Source: Bog-375 sp049587755 (GTDB taxonomy: Bacteria > Acidobacteriota > Terriglobia > Bryobacterales > Bryobacteraceae). From it: a stretch of 64,000 nt of DNA. Positions 17,447-25,157 of the stretch are shown here, in pieces. The notes under the pieces are model-generated. The model was not told the origin of the DNA. It made no database searches and saw nothing but the letters and a program-made list of their open reading frames with translations. Within the stretch, counting starts at the first letter, position 1, and each line of letters starts with the position of its first letter. A program made the translations under genes and the position numbers. The stretch covers positions 1 to 64,000 of the forward strand of contig JBAVEN010000032.1 of the NCBI GenBank assembly GCA_049587755.1. The letters are read 5' to 3'.

Positions 17447-19266
17447 GCCTGCGCGAAGCGGCCGTAAAACGGGTCCGCTCCGGCCTCGATCAAACCGCTG
17501 GGATGAAGCCGCACCAGTACCGGGGCGGCACCACTGTCATAGCGCGAGCGCAGCTCCACCAGGTGGCGCCGCGCCTTTAGTTCCTCAACCACGGCGGGCG
17601 CCGTCCGCTCGTCCAGCAACAGGCTGCCGGGCTTCATCACGTGGTTGTCGAAGCTGGAGACCAGGTGCTGGGTCTGGAAGCGCGGCACCTCCACCGCAGC
17701 CTGCGCGTTCATGTCGAATTCGAGCGCGTTGAACAGCACCTGGAGCAGCGCCTGATCCTGGTTGTCTCCGCCCGGCGTGGAGAGCGCCACCACGTTGCGT
17801 CCCGGTCCGACCACCAGCGTGGGGCTGAGCGTCACGCGCGGCCGCTTGCCGCCGGCCAGCTCATTGGGATGGCCCGGCACCAGCAGAAAGCTCTGCGCCC
17901 GCTCGGTGAGCGGGATGCCGGTATCACCCGCGATTACCGATGGCATCCACGAGCCGGAAGGTGTAATCGAAATCGCCACCCCATCGCGATCGATGGCGTC
18001 CACGCAGGTTGTGTCCTTGGCCAGCAGCGCCGGGTCGACCCGATAGCGCGCGATGGTCGAGTAAAACGGGTGCCGCGGCGCGTTCGATTCCACGTCGCCG
18101 GGCCGGAATTCATGCGAAGCATCGGCGCCGATCTGCTTGCGCCGCTCGGCGCCGTACTCCTTCGAGAGCAGCCGTTCAGCCGGAATCTTCACAAACCGCG
18201 GGTCGCCGTAATAAGTGTCGCGATCCGCATAGGCCAGCTTCAGGGCTTCCACCAAAGTGTGAATGTAATCGGCCGAATTTAGTTTGAGGTCGGCCAGGTT
18301 GAACCCTTCCAGAATGTTCAGCGCCTCGATCATCGAGGGGCCCTGGCTCCAAAACCCAGGCTTATAGACGGTGTAACCGTGGAAAGTGGTCGAGACTGCG
18401 GGCTCGGGTTCGATGCGAAAGGCCGCCATATCTTCGTAGCGCAGCAGGCCGCCATTCCTCTCGGAAAAGTCACCGATGCGATGCGCGATTTCGCCGCGGT
18501 AGAAATGGTCACGCACGGCGTCGATCGCCTTCTCGCGGCTGGCTCCCTTACTCAAGGCTTGCCTCTCCACTGCCAGCATGGAACGCAGCGTGCGCGCCAG
18601 ATCGGGCTGCCGGAATATGTCGCCCACGCTCGGAATTCTGCCGTCGGGAAGAAAAACCCGCCGTGAAGAGGGCCATGCCGCCAGATACTTCAGGCTGTAG
18701 CGAATCGACCCGGCCCGCATATCGTCGAGCGGGAACCCGTCGGCTAGTTCGATCGCAGGCTCAACCGCGTCCCCAAACGACTTCGTTCCGAAATCGCGCA
18801 GCGTAACCAGCGCCGCCTCCACCATGCCGGGCACCAGCGTGGAAAGAATGCCCGCCACCGGTACCCAGTCTTTCAAACCGAACGGCGCCGGCGGGTCCAC
18901 GATCTCCTCCTCGGTCAGCCGGTGGTTGCGAAAAAAATCGGCCGTGGCCAGCTTGGGCATGGTGCCGACGCCGGCGATCGCGAACACCTTGCCTTCCTTG
19001 GTGCGCACCAGGATGGGCGATTCGCCGCCCAGCCCGAAATGGGAAAACTCGGCGACCGAAGCCGCCAACATGCACGCAATCCCGGCATCCACCGCGTTGC
19101 CGCCGGTGGTGAACATGCGCATGCCGGCCTCGGTGGCGTACTCGGTGCCGCTGGCGACTGCGCCGCGCGTGCCGCGGGCCGGAGGCCGCAGCGTGTGCCC
19201 AGGCTGCTGCGCGCACAGAACTCCCACAGCCAACGCCGCCGCCAGTACCGCCCTCCGCGTCACCAT
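17440..19266 (-). CDS. Gamma-glutamyltransferase family protein (Ntn hydrolase)
   Basis: A 608-residue exported protein with a basic signal peptide (RRAVLAAALAVGVLCAQ). The N-terminal half carries ATEAGMRMFTTGGNAVDAGIA. The autoprocessing site DTTCVDAIDRDGVAISIT supplies the Thr nucleophile that would start the small subunit. Downstream are SGSWMPS, GGKRPRVTLSPTLV and STPGGDNQDQALLQV, all typical of GGT. It would cleave gamma-glutamyl peptides or glutathione in the periplasm. Catalytic features look intact, but the exact substrate (GGT versus cephalosporin-acylase-like relatives) is not settled. Confidence 0.9.
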   Translation of the reverse strand: MVTRRAVLAAALAVGVLCAQQPGHTLRPPARGTRGAVASGTEYATEAGMRMFTTGGNAVDAGIACMLAASVAEFSHFGLGGESPILVRTKEGKVFAIAGVGTMPKLATADFFRNHRLTEEEIVDPPAPFGLKDWVPVAGILSTLVPGMVEAALVTLRDFGTKSFGDAVEPAIELADGFPLDDMRAGSIRYSLKYLAAWPSSRRVFLPDGRIPSVGDIFRQPDLARTLRSMLAVERQALSKGASREKAIDAVRDHFYRGEIAHRIGDFSERNGGLLRYEDMAAFRIEPEPAVSTTFHGYTVYKPGFWSQGPSMIEALNILEGFNLADLKLNSADYIHTLVEALKLAYADRDTYYGDPRFVKIPAERLLSKEYGAERRKQIGADASHEFRPGDVESNAPRHPFYSTIARYRVDPALLAKDTTCVDAIDRDGVAISITPSGSWMPSVIAGDTGIPLTERAQSFLLVPGHPNELAGGKRPRVTLSPTLVVGPGRNVVALSTPGGDNQDQALLQVLFNALEFDMNAQAAVEVPRFQTQHLVSSFDNHVMKPGSLLLDERTAPAVVEELKARRHLVELRSRYDSGAAPVLVRLHPSGLIEAGADPFYGRFAQAW

Positions 19267-19367
19267 GGTTCATTGTAAGGCGAAAGAGGCCGGCGGCATG
19301 GAAGACCGCCGGTGCGGGCTGCGGTTGTATAATTGCTTCATCCGTGCACGAAGGGGAGAGGCTGCCG

Positions 19368-19535
19368 ATGGACGCTGAGAGCGCTCCGCAAAACAAATCC
19401 ACGATCCAGTCCTGCCGCGACAAGGGGGAGCCGATGCTCTACTGCCCGGTCTGCTCCACGCGCCTCACCGAGCGGAAGTGTAAGTTGCTTTGCCAGAAGT
19501 GCGGCTACTATATGAGTTGCGCCGACTACTACTGA
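19368..19535 (+). CDS. Small zinc-ribbon protein
   Basis: A 55-residue peptide whose last 33 residues hold a four-cysteine zinc ribbon: CPVC, then CKLLCQKC, then the ending GYYMSCADYY. This C-terminus resembles a small conserved bacterial family. Two starts are plausible. The ATG at 19368 has GGGGAG about 9 nt upstream. The ATG at 19434 has GGGGGAG only 3 nt upstream and would give a 33-residue protein containing just the ribbon. It ends 7 nt before the DinB-family gene, so they are probably one transcript. Role unknown; binding of nucleic acid or protein is typical of ribbons. Confidence 0.72.
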   Translation: MDAESAPQNKSTIQSCRDKGEPMLYCPVCSTRLTERKCKLLCQKCGYYMSCADYY

Positions 19536-19542
19536 AACGCCC

Positions 19543-20028
19543 ATGGCCGATATACCCGAATTGCTCGAACGCTATCGCCGCGGTCCGGAACTGCTGGCCG
19601 TGGTGCTCACCGGCGTCTTCGGTGAAGAAGAGGATTTCGTCACTGCGCCCGGCAAATGGAGCATACGCCAGATTGTCGCGCACCTGGCCGATGCCGAAAT
19701 CGTGTTCGCGCACCGCTTTCGCCAGGTGATTGCGGAGGATTCGCCGACGCTGATCTGGTTTGATCAGGATGCCTGGGCCAGCCATCTGGACTACGCGCGC
19801 CGCAAGCCGAAGCAATCGCTCGAAACGCTCCGCCGCACGCGCGCGGAGAACTACGACCTGCTCAAGGCCCTGCCGGAGAGCGCGTACGACCGCGCTGGCA
19901 ACCACACGCAACGGGGCCGAATGACGCTCGGCGAGCTGCTGGAACGTGGCTCCGCGCACACCGAGTCGCACGCCCGCCAGATCGAGGCGATCCGCGAGGC
20001 TTACAAAACCGCCAAAGGAAAGAAGTGA
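19543..20028 (+). CDS. DinB-family metal-binding protein
   Basis: A 161-residue four-helix DinB/YfiT-like protein. Likely metal-binding His residues are in IVAHLADAEIVFAHRF and in the C-terminal ERGSAHTESHARQIEAI, spaced as in the DinB_2 family. Related enzymes are thiol-dependent transferases using bacillithiol or mycothiol, but many members have no known substrate. The GTGA overlap with the next gene suggests coupled translation with the cupin protein. Confidence 0.88.
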   Translation: MADIPELLERYRRGPELLAVVLTGVFGEEEDFVTAPGKWSIRQIVAHLADAEIVFAHRFRQVIAEDSPTLIWFDQDAWASHLDYARRKPKQSLETLRRTRAENYDLLKALPESAYDRAGNHTQRGRMTLGELLERGSAHTESHARQIEAIREAYKTAKGKK

Positions 20029-20393
20029 ACGAGGTGCCGGCCGTAATGGAACATTACACCTGGGATGAAATGGAAAAAGAGCCCCTGAGCGAAAAAGCGT
20101 CGCGCCAATATGTCACCGGCAAGAAGGCGATGATGGCGCGGATCTTCTTCAAGAAGGGCGCGCTTGTGCCTACTCACCAGCATGAAAGCGAGCAGATCAC
20201 TTACATCCTGGAGGGCGCGCTGCTGTTTCGCCTCGAAGGCAAAGAGGTCACCGTGTCGAAGGGGCAGGTGCTGCTGATTCCCTCCAACGTGCCGCACAGC
20301 GCCGAGGCGCTCGAAGACACGCTGGATCTGGACGTCTTCAGCCCCATCCGCCAGGACTGGATCGACAAGGACGACGCGTATCTGCGGCGATGA
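20025..20393 (+). CDS. Cupin domain protein
   Basis: A 122-residue single-domain cupin. Motif 1 is complete (GALVPTHQHESEQITYILEG, with two His and a Glu as metal ligands). Motif 2 reads GQVLLIPSNVPHSAEA with the third His. It starts with GTG inside the DinB stop. Such small cupins bind a metal and act as isomerases, dioxygenases or stress proteins; the substrate is unknown. Pairing with a DinB protein hints at a small detoxification unit, which is inference. Confidence 0.9.
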   Translation: MNEVPAVMEHYTWDEMEKEPLSEKASRQYVTGKKAMMARIFFKKGALVPTHQHESEQITYILEGALLFRLEGKEVTVSKGQVLLIPSNVPHSAEALEDTLDLDVFSPIRQDWIDKDDAYLRR

Positions 20394-20461
20394 GCTACCA
20401 GCGCCGTCGACCCGATTGCGGCTTCCGCTGCCGCGCGCGATACTACCTCCAGGAGGCGCCC

Positions 20462-20824
20462 ATGCGCGTCTGGATTCTGATTGCTCTGTTGCCCGGCGCT
20501 TTGCTGGCGCAGACTTCCCCGCCCCGTGGAGCGGATCAGAACGCTTTCGAGAAACCGCCGCAGCGGCTGGATTGGCTCCAGTCCGGTACACACTCGCCAC
20601 AACGCGCCTGGAAGATGCCCGGGTTCGTCCCTGCCGGACTCGTGTTGCCCGGCCGCGGCACGGCACTCGCTATGCTCCCCAAGGCATGCTCCATTCCGCT
20701 GCTACGCGTGCCGATGGCCAAGGACTCCATAGATCGGATGTCCGTGCCACCGCCGCCGGGAAAAGTTATCGATCCCAAGTTCATTCTGCCACCCCCGCTG
20801 GTTTGCGAGGATTGGAAGCCGTGA
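20462..20824 (+). CDS. Small secreted proline-rich protein
   Basis: A 120-residue protein with signal peptide MRVWILIALLPGALLAQ and a Pro-rich mature part (MSVPPPPGKVIDPKFILPPPL). The start at 20462 is preferred over one 72 nt upstream because AGGAGG sits 5 nt before it and the signal peptide begins there. Nothing catalytic is seen. Its stop overlaps the GTG of the CusF-like gene by 4 nt, so the two are coupled and may function together in the periplasm, possibly in metal handling. Confidence 0.7.
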   Translation: MRVWILIALLPGALLAQTSPPRGADQNAFEKPPQRLDWLQSGTHSPQRAWKMPGFVPAGLVLPGRGTALAMLPKACSIPLLRVPMAKDSIDRMSVPPPPGKVIDPKFILPPPLVCEDWKP

Positions 20825-21120
20825 CGCGGCGAATCCTGTTGATTGCGGTGCCGCTTGCGCTCGCCGCCTGCGCTTCCAGGGCGCAAGTGAAGCGCTACCC
20901 GATGGAAGGTGACGTCAAAGCCCTGGACGTTTCAACAAAAACGGCCACGATCGACGCCGGCAAGATTGGCGACTGGATGGAGGCGATGACGATGGATTAT
21001 CCCGTCAAGCCCGATTCCGAGTTCGCCAAACTCAAAGTGGGCGACCACATCAAAGCCACCGTGGTGGTGGAAGACGTAAAATATTACGTCACCGCAATCA
21101 CGGTCGTGCCCAAGCCTTGA
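20821..21120 (+). CDS. CusF-like copper-binding-fold lipoprotein
   Basis: A 99-residue protein starting with GTG that overlaps the preceding stop by 4 nt. The N-terminus is a lipoprotein signal with lipobox LAAC at the cleavage site. The mature part is a CusF_Ec-type OB fold: EGDVKALDVSTKTATIDAGK, then DWMEAMTMDYPV, then LKVGDHIKATVVVEDVKYYVTAI. The Trp and both Met ligands of the Cu(I)/Ag(I) site are kept. The His usually found just after ID in ID-H-G is Ala here (IDAGK). It may bind copper weakly or serve another role. No efflux pump genes are adjacent. Confidence 0.82.
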   Translation: MTRRILLIAVPLALAACASRAQVKRYPMEGDVKALDVSTKTATIDAGKIGDWMEAMTMDYPVKPDSEFAKLKVGDHIKATVVVEDVKYYVTAITVVPKP

Positions 21121-21159
21121 ATGCAATCGTCGTCGGACTGAATCGTAAGAAATGCCGGG

Positions 21160-21558
21160 CTAGCGCCACCAGGGGCTGACGGGCTGGCCCGGCTCTGGTT
21201 TGCGGCGCGCCGGACCGCTCCGGCGTGCCTCCGCCTTGCGCTCCGCGGCCTCCGCCCGGTCCGTGGCGTAAGCCAGCAGGTCTTCGTTGGTCAGCTCGTG
21301 ATCGCCTTGACGATCGGCCTCCAGGTCGGCGGTTATTTTCTGCGCGCACAGCGCCGGGCCTTCCTGAATGCCGACCCGGTGCTTTAAGAACAGCTCCATA
21401 TCGACACTCACCACGTGCGGGACGGAGGACTTGCTCCCGGCATCGTTCCTATCGAACCGGTACACGCGCCTGTTCTCCTTCTGTTGAAATCCCATGTATC
21501 GCAGTTCCACCGCTCGCTCCCCCGGCCGTACCGCACCGCGCTTGGATTCCGGACTCAC
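21160..21558 (-). CDS. Conserved hypothetical protein coupled to a small basic protein
   Basis: A 132-residue soluble protein with the core VELRYMGFQQKENRRVYRFDR, SVDMELFLKHRVGIQEGPALCAQK and HELTNEDLLAYATDRAEAAERK, ending in a basic tail. The frame is supported by its GTG start overlapping the stop of the upstream small gene (GTGA). Composition and length suggest a real protein of a lineage-restricted family. No function is recognised; the basic tail could bind nucleic acid. Confidence 0.68.
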   Translation of the reverse strand: MSPESKRGAVRPGERAVELRYMGFQQKENRRVYRFDRNDAGSKSSVPHVVSVDMELFLKHRVGIQEGPALCAQKITADLEADRQGDHELTNEDLLAYATDRAEAAERKAEARRSGPARRKPEPGQPVSPWWR

Positions 21559-21746
21559 TCGGCCGTCCCTGTGGTTTTGTCCGTCGGCGCCGTGACTTCG
21601 CTGGTTTCGATGTCGGCGGAGGCGGGAGGTCCTTCCAGACGCTCCAGCTTCCGTTGCATACGCTTCGCTGCCTTCTCCTTCTGCTTCTCCATCCGGGCAA
21701 TCTCCTTCTGTCGCTTCTTAAACGAGGTGTGAGATCGAGTTGGGAT
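21555..21746 (-). CDS. Small lysine/arginine-rich protein, start uncertain
   Basis: A highly basic, helical small protein (KKRQKEIARMEKQKEKAAKR, later RKLERLEG, acidic end). The safe start is the ATG at 21692 (45 residues), with AAGGAG 9 nt upstream. The frame stays open and similar in character up to an ATC codon at 21746-21744, preceded 8 nt away by GGAGG (21755-21759). That would make a 63-residue protein beginning IPTRSHTSFKKRQKE if ATC is used as a rare start. Its TGA overlaps the GTG of the next gene. The RRM gene lies just upstream on the same strand. Function unknown. Confidence 0.55.
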   Translation of the reverse strand: MPTRSHTSFKKRQKEIARMEKQKEKAAKRMQRKLERLEGPPASADIETSEVTAPTDKTTGTAE

Positions 21747-21811
21747 GGTTTATTCCTCCACGAGCTGTCTGAAGCCGGCACCGCGGCGCAGGCCGGCTTC
21801 CCTTACGCGAT

Positions 21812-22141
21812 TTACCAGCGCGGCTCGCGCCGCTGGCGCGGTCCACCGCCGCCGCTGCCGCCCCGCGGCCCGCCGCGGAAGGAGCGGCCGCTGTCCGACT
21901 TCGGCCGCGCCTCGTTGACATTGAGCGCACGCCCATTCATTTCGTAGCCGTTCAGAGCGGCGATGGCGCGGTCGGCCTCGGCGGCATCCGTCATCTCGAC
22001 AAACGCGAAGCCGCGCGAGCGGCCCGTATCGCGGTCGGTGACCAGGTTGACCCTCTCCACGTTCCCGTGAGGCTCAAAGAGCGCACGGATGGAAGATTCG
22101 GTTGCGGCAAAATCCAAATTGCCTACAAAAATGTTTTTCAT
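21812..22141 (-). CDS. RNA-binding protein with one RRM domain
   Basis: A 109-residue protein made of a single RNA-recognition motif (about 1-80) plus a Gly/Arg-rich tail (RGGPRGGSGGGGPRQRR). RNP2 reads KNIFVGNLDF and RNP1 reads RGFAFVEM, both complete. It resembles the cyanobacterial and acidobacterial Rbp/cold-shock RRM family that binds single-stranded RNA in the cytoplasm. The start at 22141 is chosen because RRM proteins begin M-K-N-I-F-V-G-N and AAGGA lies 7 nt upstream; a longer frame adds a non-conserved leader. Confidence 0.93.
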   Translation of the reverse strand: MKNIFVGNLDFAATESSIRALFEPHGNVERVNLVTDRDTGRSRGFAFVEMTDAAEADRAIAALNGYEMNGRALNVNEARPKSDSGRSFRGGPRGGSGGGGPRQRREPRW

Positions 22142-22460
22142 CTTAGGTTCCTTCGAATTTGACGGTTCGGGCAAGAGACGAGGCAGATGGATTTCGGCCA
22201 AGGCTGTAGCGGGACGATCAAAGACACAACCAGTGTAGCAGATCTCGCCGGCGCGTGCTCGCCGCAGTGTGCAGAGCGTGCGAAACGGTACCCTTCGCTC
22301 ACAGACCGCCTCCCCCTCGCCATCTATTGTTAACCGAAATGGGCCGCAAGGGAAAGGGACCGCCGGACGTGCTCAGCCGCTCTATCCGCCGCAATTCCGG
22401 CGCCTAATCTGCGGCCAGGACGAGCGTGGAAGCGCCTCACCGGGCTTGGGGAGCGGCTTC
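22142..22460. other. Leader of the RRM gene and spacer, no gene seen
   Basis: 319 nt between the KGSADH-like stop and the RRM start. The part next to the RRM gene is the likely promoter and 5' untranslated region. No conserved frame, tRNA-like fold or strong hairpin was recognised. Confidence 0.4.
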
Positions 22461-24029
22461 TTAATCCCGCGTGCGCGCGCCGTCCACGATGCGCAAGATC
22501 CCGGTGGGGTTGCCGGCGCGCAGCTCTTCGGGTAGCAGGTGCGCGGGGGCGTCCTGGAAACATACGGGCCGCGCGAAACGGTCGATGGCGCGGCCGCCCA
22601 CAGACGTGCTGCGGCCATCCGTAGTGGCGGGCCAAGCGCCGCCGTGCACCATCGCCTGGCATACTTCAACGCCGGTCGGAAAGCCCTCAAAGAGGATGCG
22701 GCCGACACGCGTCTCCAGCGCCGCCACCAGACGGGCTGCAGCTTCCTCATCGCCCGCAGCCATGTGGATGGTGGCAGTGAGGTTCCCCTCCAAGGAGGTC
22801 GCGATTTCAAGCACTTGATCCAGCGTCCGGTAGCGGACCGCCAACGTAGCCGGCCCGAACACTTCGGCGGCCAGCTCCGGGCTGTCCAGAAATGTTTGGG
22901 CATCGGTTTCGAAAAGCGCGGCTGTAGCGCCCCCACCGCCGGCTTGCGCCACGCATCGCAGGCGCGCGTCGCGCGTTCGTTCTTCCACCAGGCGGCAGTA
23001 ATTATCCAGGATCCCGGAGTTCAGCATCGTCGCCGGCGCCGTCGCCCCGATTTTCGCGCCCAGCGCAGCCACCAGCACGTCGCCGGCCGATCCCTCTTCG
23101 ACCAGCGCCACGCCGGGATTGGTGCAGAACTGCCCGGCTCCCAGGGTCACGGACGCGTCCAGCCCGGCGGCGATAAACGCGCCACGCTGGGCCAGCGCAT
23201 GGGGCAGCACGAACACCGGGTTCACGCTGCTCATTTCGGCATAAAAGGGGATGGGCTCCGGCCGCGAGCGGGCGATTTCAGCCAACGCCAGGCCGCCCTT
23301 GCGCGAACCGGTGAACCCGGCGGCCTTGATGAGAGGATGCGCCACCAGGGCCTGCCCAACGCGGTGATCCTGGCTGAAGAGCAGCGAAAACACGCCATCC
23401 GGCATGAGCGTGCGGCGCGCTGCCGCAGCGATGGCCCAGCCGCACATCTCGGCCGTGCCCGGGTGGGAGAAGTGAGCGTTCACCACCACCGGATTGCCGG
23501 CGGCCAGCGCCGATGCCGTGTCGCCGCCGGCCACGGAGAACGCCAGTGGAAAATTGCTGGCGCAGAACACCGCTACCGGACCCAGCGGGCGCAGCATGGA
23601 GCGCAGATCGGGCTTGGCCGCTGGCTTGCGGTTGGGATCGCCGGTGTCGATACGCGCATCCACCCACGAACCCTCCTCGACGATGCCGGCAAAGAAACGG
23701 AGCTGGTTCGCGGTGCGGTCACGCTCGCCGCGCACCCGTGCTTCCGGCAGCGCGGTTTCCTCGATGACACGCTCGACCAGCGCATTGCCGAGAGCCTCCA
23801 ACTGGGCCGCGATCTCGCGCAGGAATTCGGCACGGCGGCCGCGCAGCAGCGCGCGATAGTCTGCGAAAGTCGCCCACGCCAGCCCGACCGCTTCATCCAG
23901 ATCGCCGTCGCCGGCTGGATAGAAAGGCGGCTCCAGCCGCTCGCCGGTGCGCGCGTTGACCGCGAAGAAAACACCGCCCGAAGCCGTGGCGCGGCCGGCG
24001 CCGATGATGGATTGCCCCGTTAGCTGCAT
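22461..24029 (-). CDS. Alpha-ketoglutaric (2,5-dioxovalerate) semialdehyde dehydrogenase-like ALDH
   Basis: A 522-residue NADP-type aldehyde dehydrogenase. The N-terminus LTGQSIIGAGRATASGGVFFAVN and the segment RPLGPVAVFCASNFPLAFSVAGGDTASALAAGNPVVVNAH are typical of KGSADH, which oxidises 2,5-dioxopentanoate to 2-oxoglutarate in oxidative pentose or glucarate catabolism. The catalytic Cys sits in GAGQFCTNPG and the Glu in YAEMSSVNPVF. Upstream sugar-acid dehydratase genes are not present here. A start in the reverse neighbour is excluded by the 31-nt gap to the DUF1648 gene. Confidence 0.88.
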   Translation of the reverse strand: MQLTGQSIIGAGRATASGGVFFAVNARTGERLEPPFYPAGDGDLDEAVGLAWATFADYRALLRGRRAEFLREIAAQLEALGNALVERVIEETALPEARVRGERDRTANQLRFFAGIVEEGSWVDARIDTGDPNRKPAAKPDLRSMLRPLGPVAVFCASNFPLAFSVAGGDTASALAAGNPVVVNAHFSHPGTAEMCGWAIAAAARRTLMPDGVFSLLFSQDHRVGQALVAHPLIKAAGFTGSRKGGLALAEIARSRPEPIPFYAEMSSVNPVFVLPHALAQRGAFIAAGLDASVTLGAGQFCTNPGVALVEEGSAGDVLVAALGAKIGATAPATMLNSGILDNYCRLVEERTRDARLRCVAQAGGGGATAALFETDAQTFLDSPELAAEVFGPATLAVRYRTLDQVLEIATSLEGNLTATIHMAAGDEEAAARLVAALETRVGRILFEGFPTGVEVCQAMVHGGAWPATTDGRSTSVGGRAIDRFARPVCFQDAPAHLLPEELRAGNPTGILRIVDGARTRD

Positions 24030-24060
24030 ATCCGCCTCGAAGAAAGAGTGTAGCGCAGGC

Positions 24061-25068
24061 TCACGAGTGCAGCGCTGCTAGCAGAAACACGATTAGACCA
24101 GCAATGCCCGCCAAGAAACTTCCCAGGACCACCCAGGACAAACGGTGGCCGAAGTTGAAGGTGTAACCGAACCCGATGCGCTTCTGAACGAACAGGGCCG
24201 GGTCGCGGGGATTGTAATAGACGCTGCCCAGCGTCCAGCATTCATCGGGCGTGGCCTCGGAGGGCATAGCCGGGTTAGCGGCGCATTTGAAGGAGTACAC
24301 CAGCAGCGTGATTACGAAGATAGCAGCCGCGACCACGAAGATTACCGGTGGGATGCTGAGGACGGGGATCAGGCCGATGCCGGTTAACAGCAGCCCGAGA
24401 AAATACATCACGCCGATGAAGATCTTGAGCACGGCCAGCATCTGCCGGCTATGCCGGGAGCCGTAATACATGGCAAGGCCGAGCAACAGCATCAGCAGCA
24501 TCAGGCCGGCGGCGAACAGCAGCGGGCCGTAGACTCCGCCGGCAGTGCGATGCGCCCAGCCGTTGGGCTGGCCGTTGGCACCCCAATGAATGGGGAAACG
24601 CGCGGGAATCCGGTCCCAGTGCGCCTCCAGATACAAAGCCGCTGCCAGGGGAAAAGCGAATGGCAGCATCGCCCAGCCCAACCACGGTGGAAAGTGGTGC
24701 GCTCCGCCCGGCGGTGCCGGCGCGTTGGCGGCCGCGGCAACCGCGACCGCGGCACGGACCTGGCTTCGCTCGCGCAGGAGCGCAACCATTCCGGCCACGA
24801 ATGGCAATAGCGGCAGCAGACCGGCGGCCAGAACCCGCGAATGGGGCGCCAGGTAAAGCACGGCCAGCACCGCCACGACGATGGACAGCGATACGCGCCA
24901 GTGATAGCGGTGGAGCGCGGCGCGGGCGGCATCCGTCGAGCGGAATTCCGGCGGAACGGTGATGCCGAACCAGTATCCCCGCGCCGAGAGGTGCGGCAGC
25001 AGGAGCATAACGGCTCCTACCAACGCCAGCTCCAGAAGCGACACAAAAACCGCATCGTCCATGTTCAT
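24061..25068 (-). CDS. DUF1648 domain membrane protein
   Basis: An integral membrane protein of about 335 residues with seven to eight predicted helices. The DUF1648 part carries HWDRIPARFPIHWGANGQPNGWA, whose conserved P-I-H-W-G-x-x-G-x-P-x-x-W is diagnostic. The C-terminal segment ECWTLGSVYYNPRDPALFVQKRIGFGYTFNFG matches the DUF5808-type tail. Gram-positive relatives include SdpI-type immunity and signalling proteins. The start at 25068 (or the ATG two codons on) is preferred because the longest frame adds a basic, non-membrane leader. Confidence 0.82.
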   Translation of the reverse strand: MNMDDAVFVSLLELALVGAVMLLLPHLSARGYWFGITVPPEFRSTDAARAALHRYHWRVSLSIVVAVLAVLYLAPHSRVLAAGLLPLLPFVAGMVALLRERSQVRAAVAVAAAANAPAPPGGAHHFPPWLGWAMLPFAFPLAAALYLEAHWDRIPARFPIHWGANGQPNGWAHRTAGGVYGPLLFAAGLMLLMLLLGLAMYYGSRHSRQMLAVLKIFIGVMYFLGLLLTGIGLIPVLSIPPVIFVVAAAIFVITLLVYSFKCAANPAMPSEATPDECWTLGSVYYNPRDPALFVQKRIGFGYTFNFGHRLSWVVLGSFLAGIAGLIVFLLAALHS

Positions 25069-25157
25069 CACCAGCCTAGCGCGGGCGGCGGCCAGCGCCA
25101 AGGTGCAAAGCGCGGACTCGCTTGACTTCGTGATTCTAGCGGTGCGTGGCCGCCAGC

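Noticed and set aside
21449..21781. A 110-codon minus-strand frame over the small basic gene
   Set aside because: Arg/Ser/Pro-rich and without pattern; the overlapping lysine-rich frame is supported by ribosome sites and stop/start coupling.
22539..24023. A 494-codon plus-strand open frame
   Set aside because: Antisense to the clear KGSADH-like gene; composition is rich in Arg, His and Gln with no motif.
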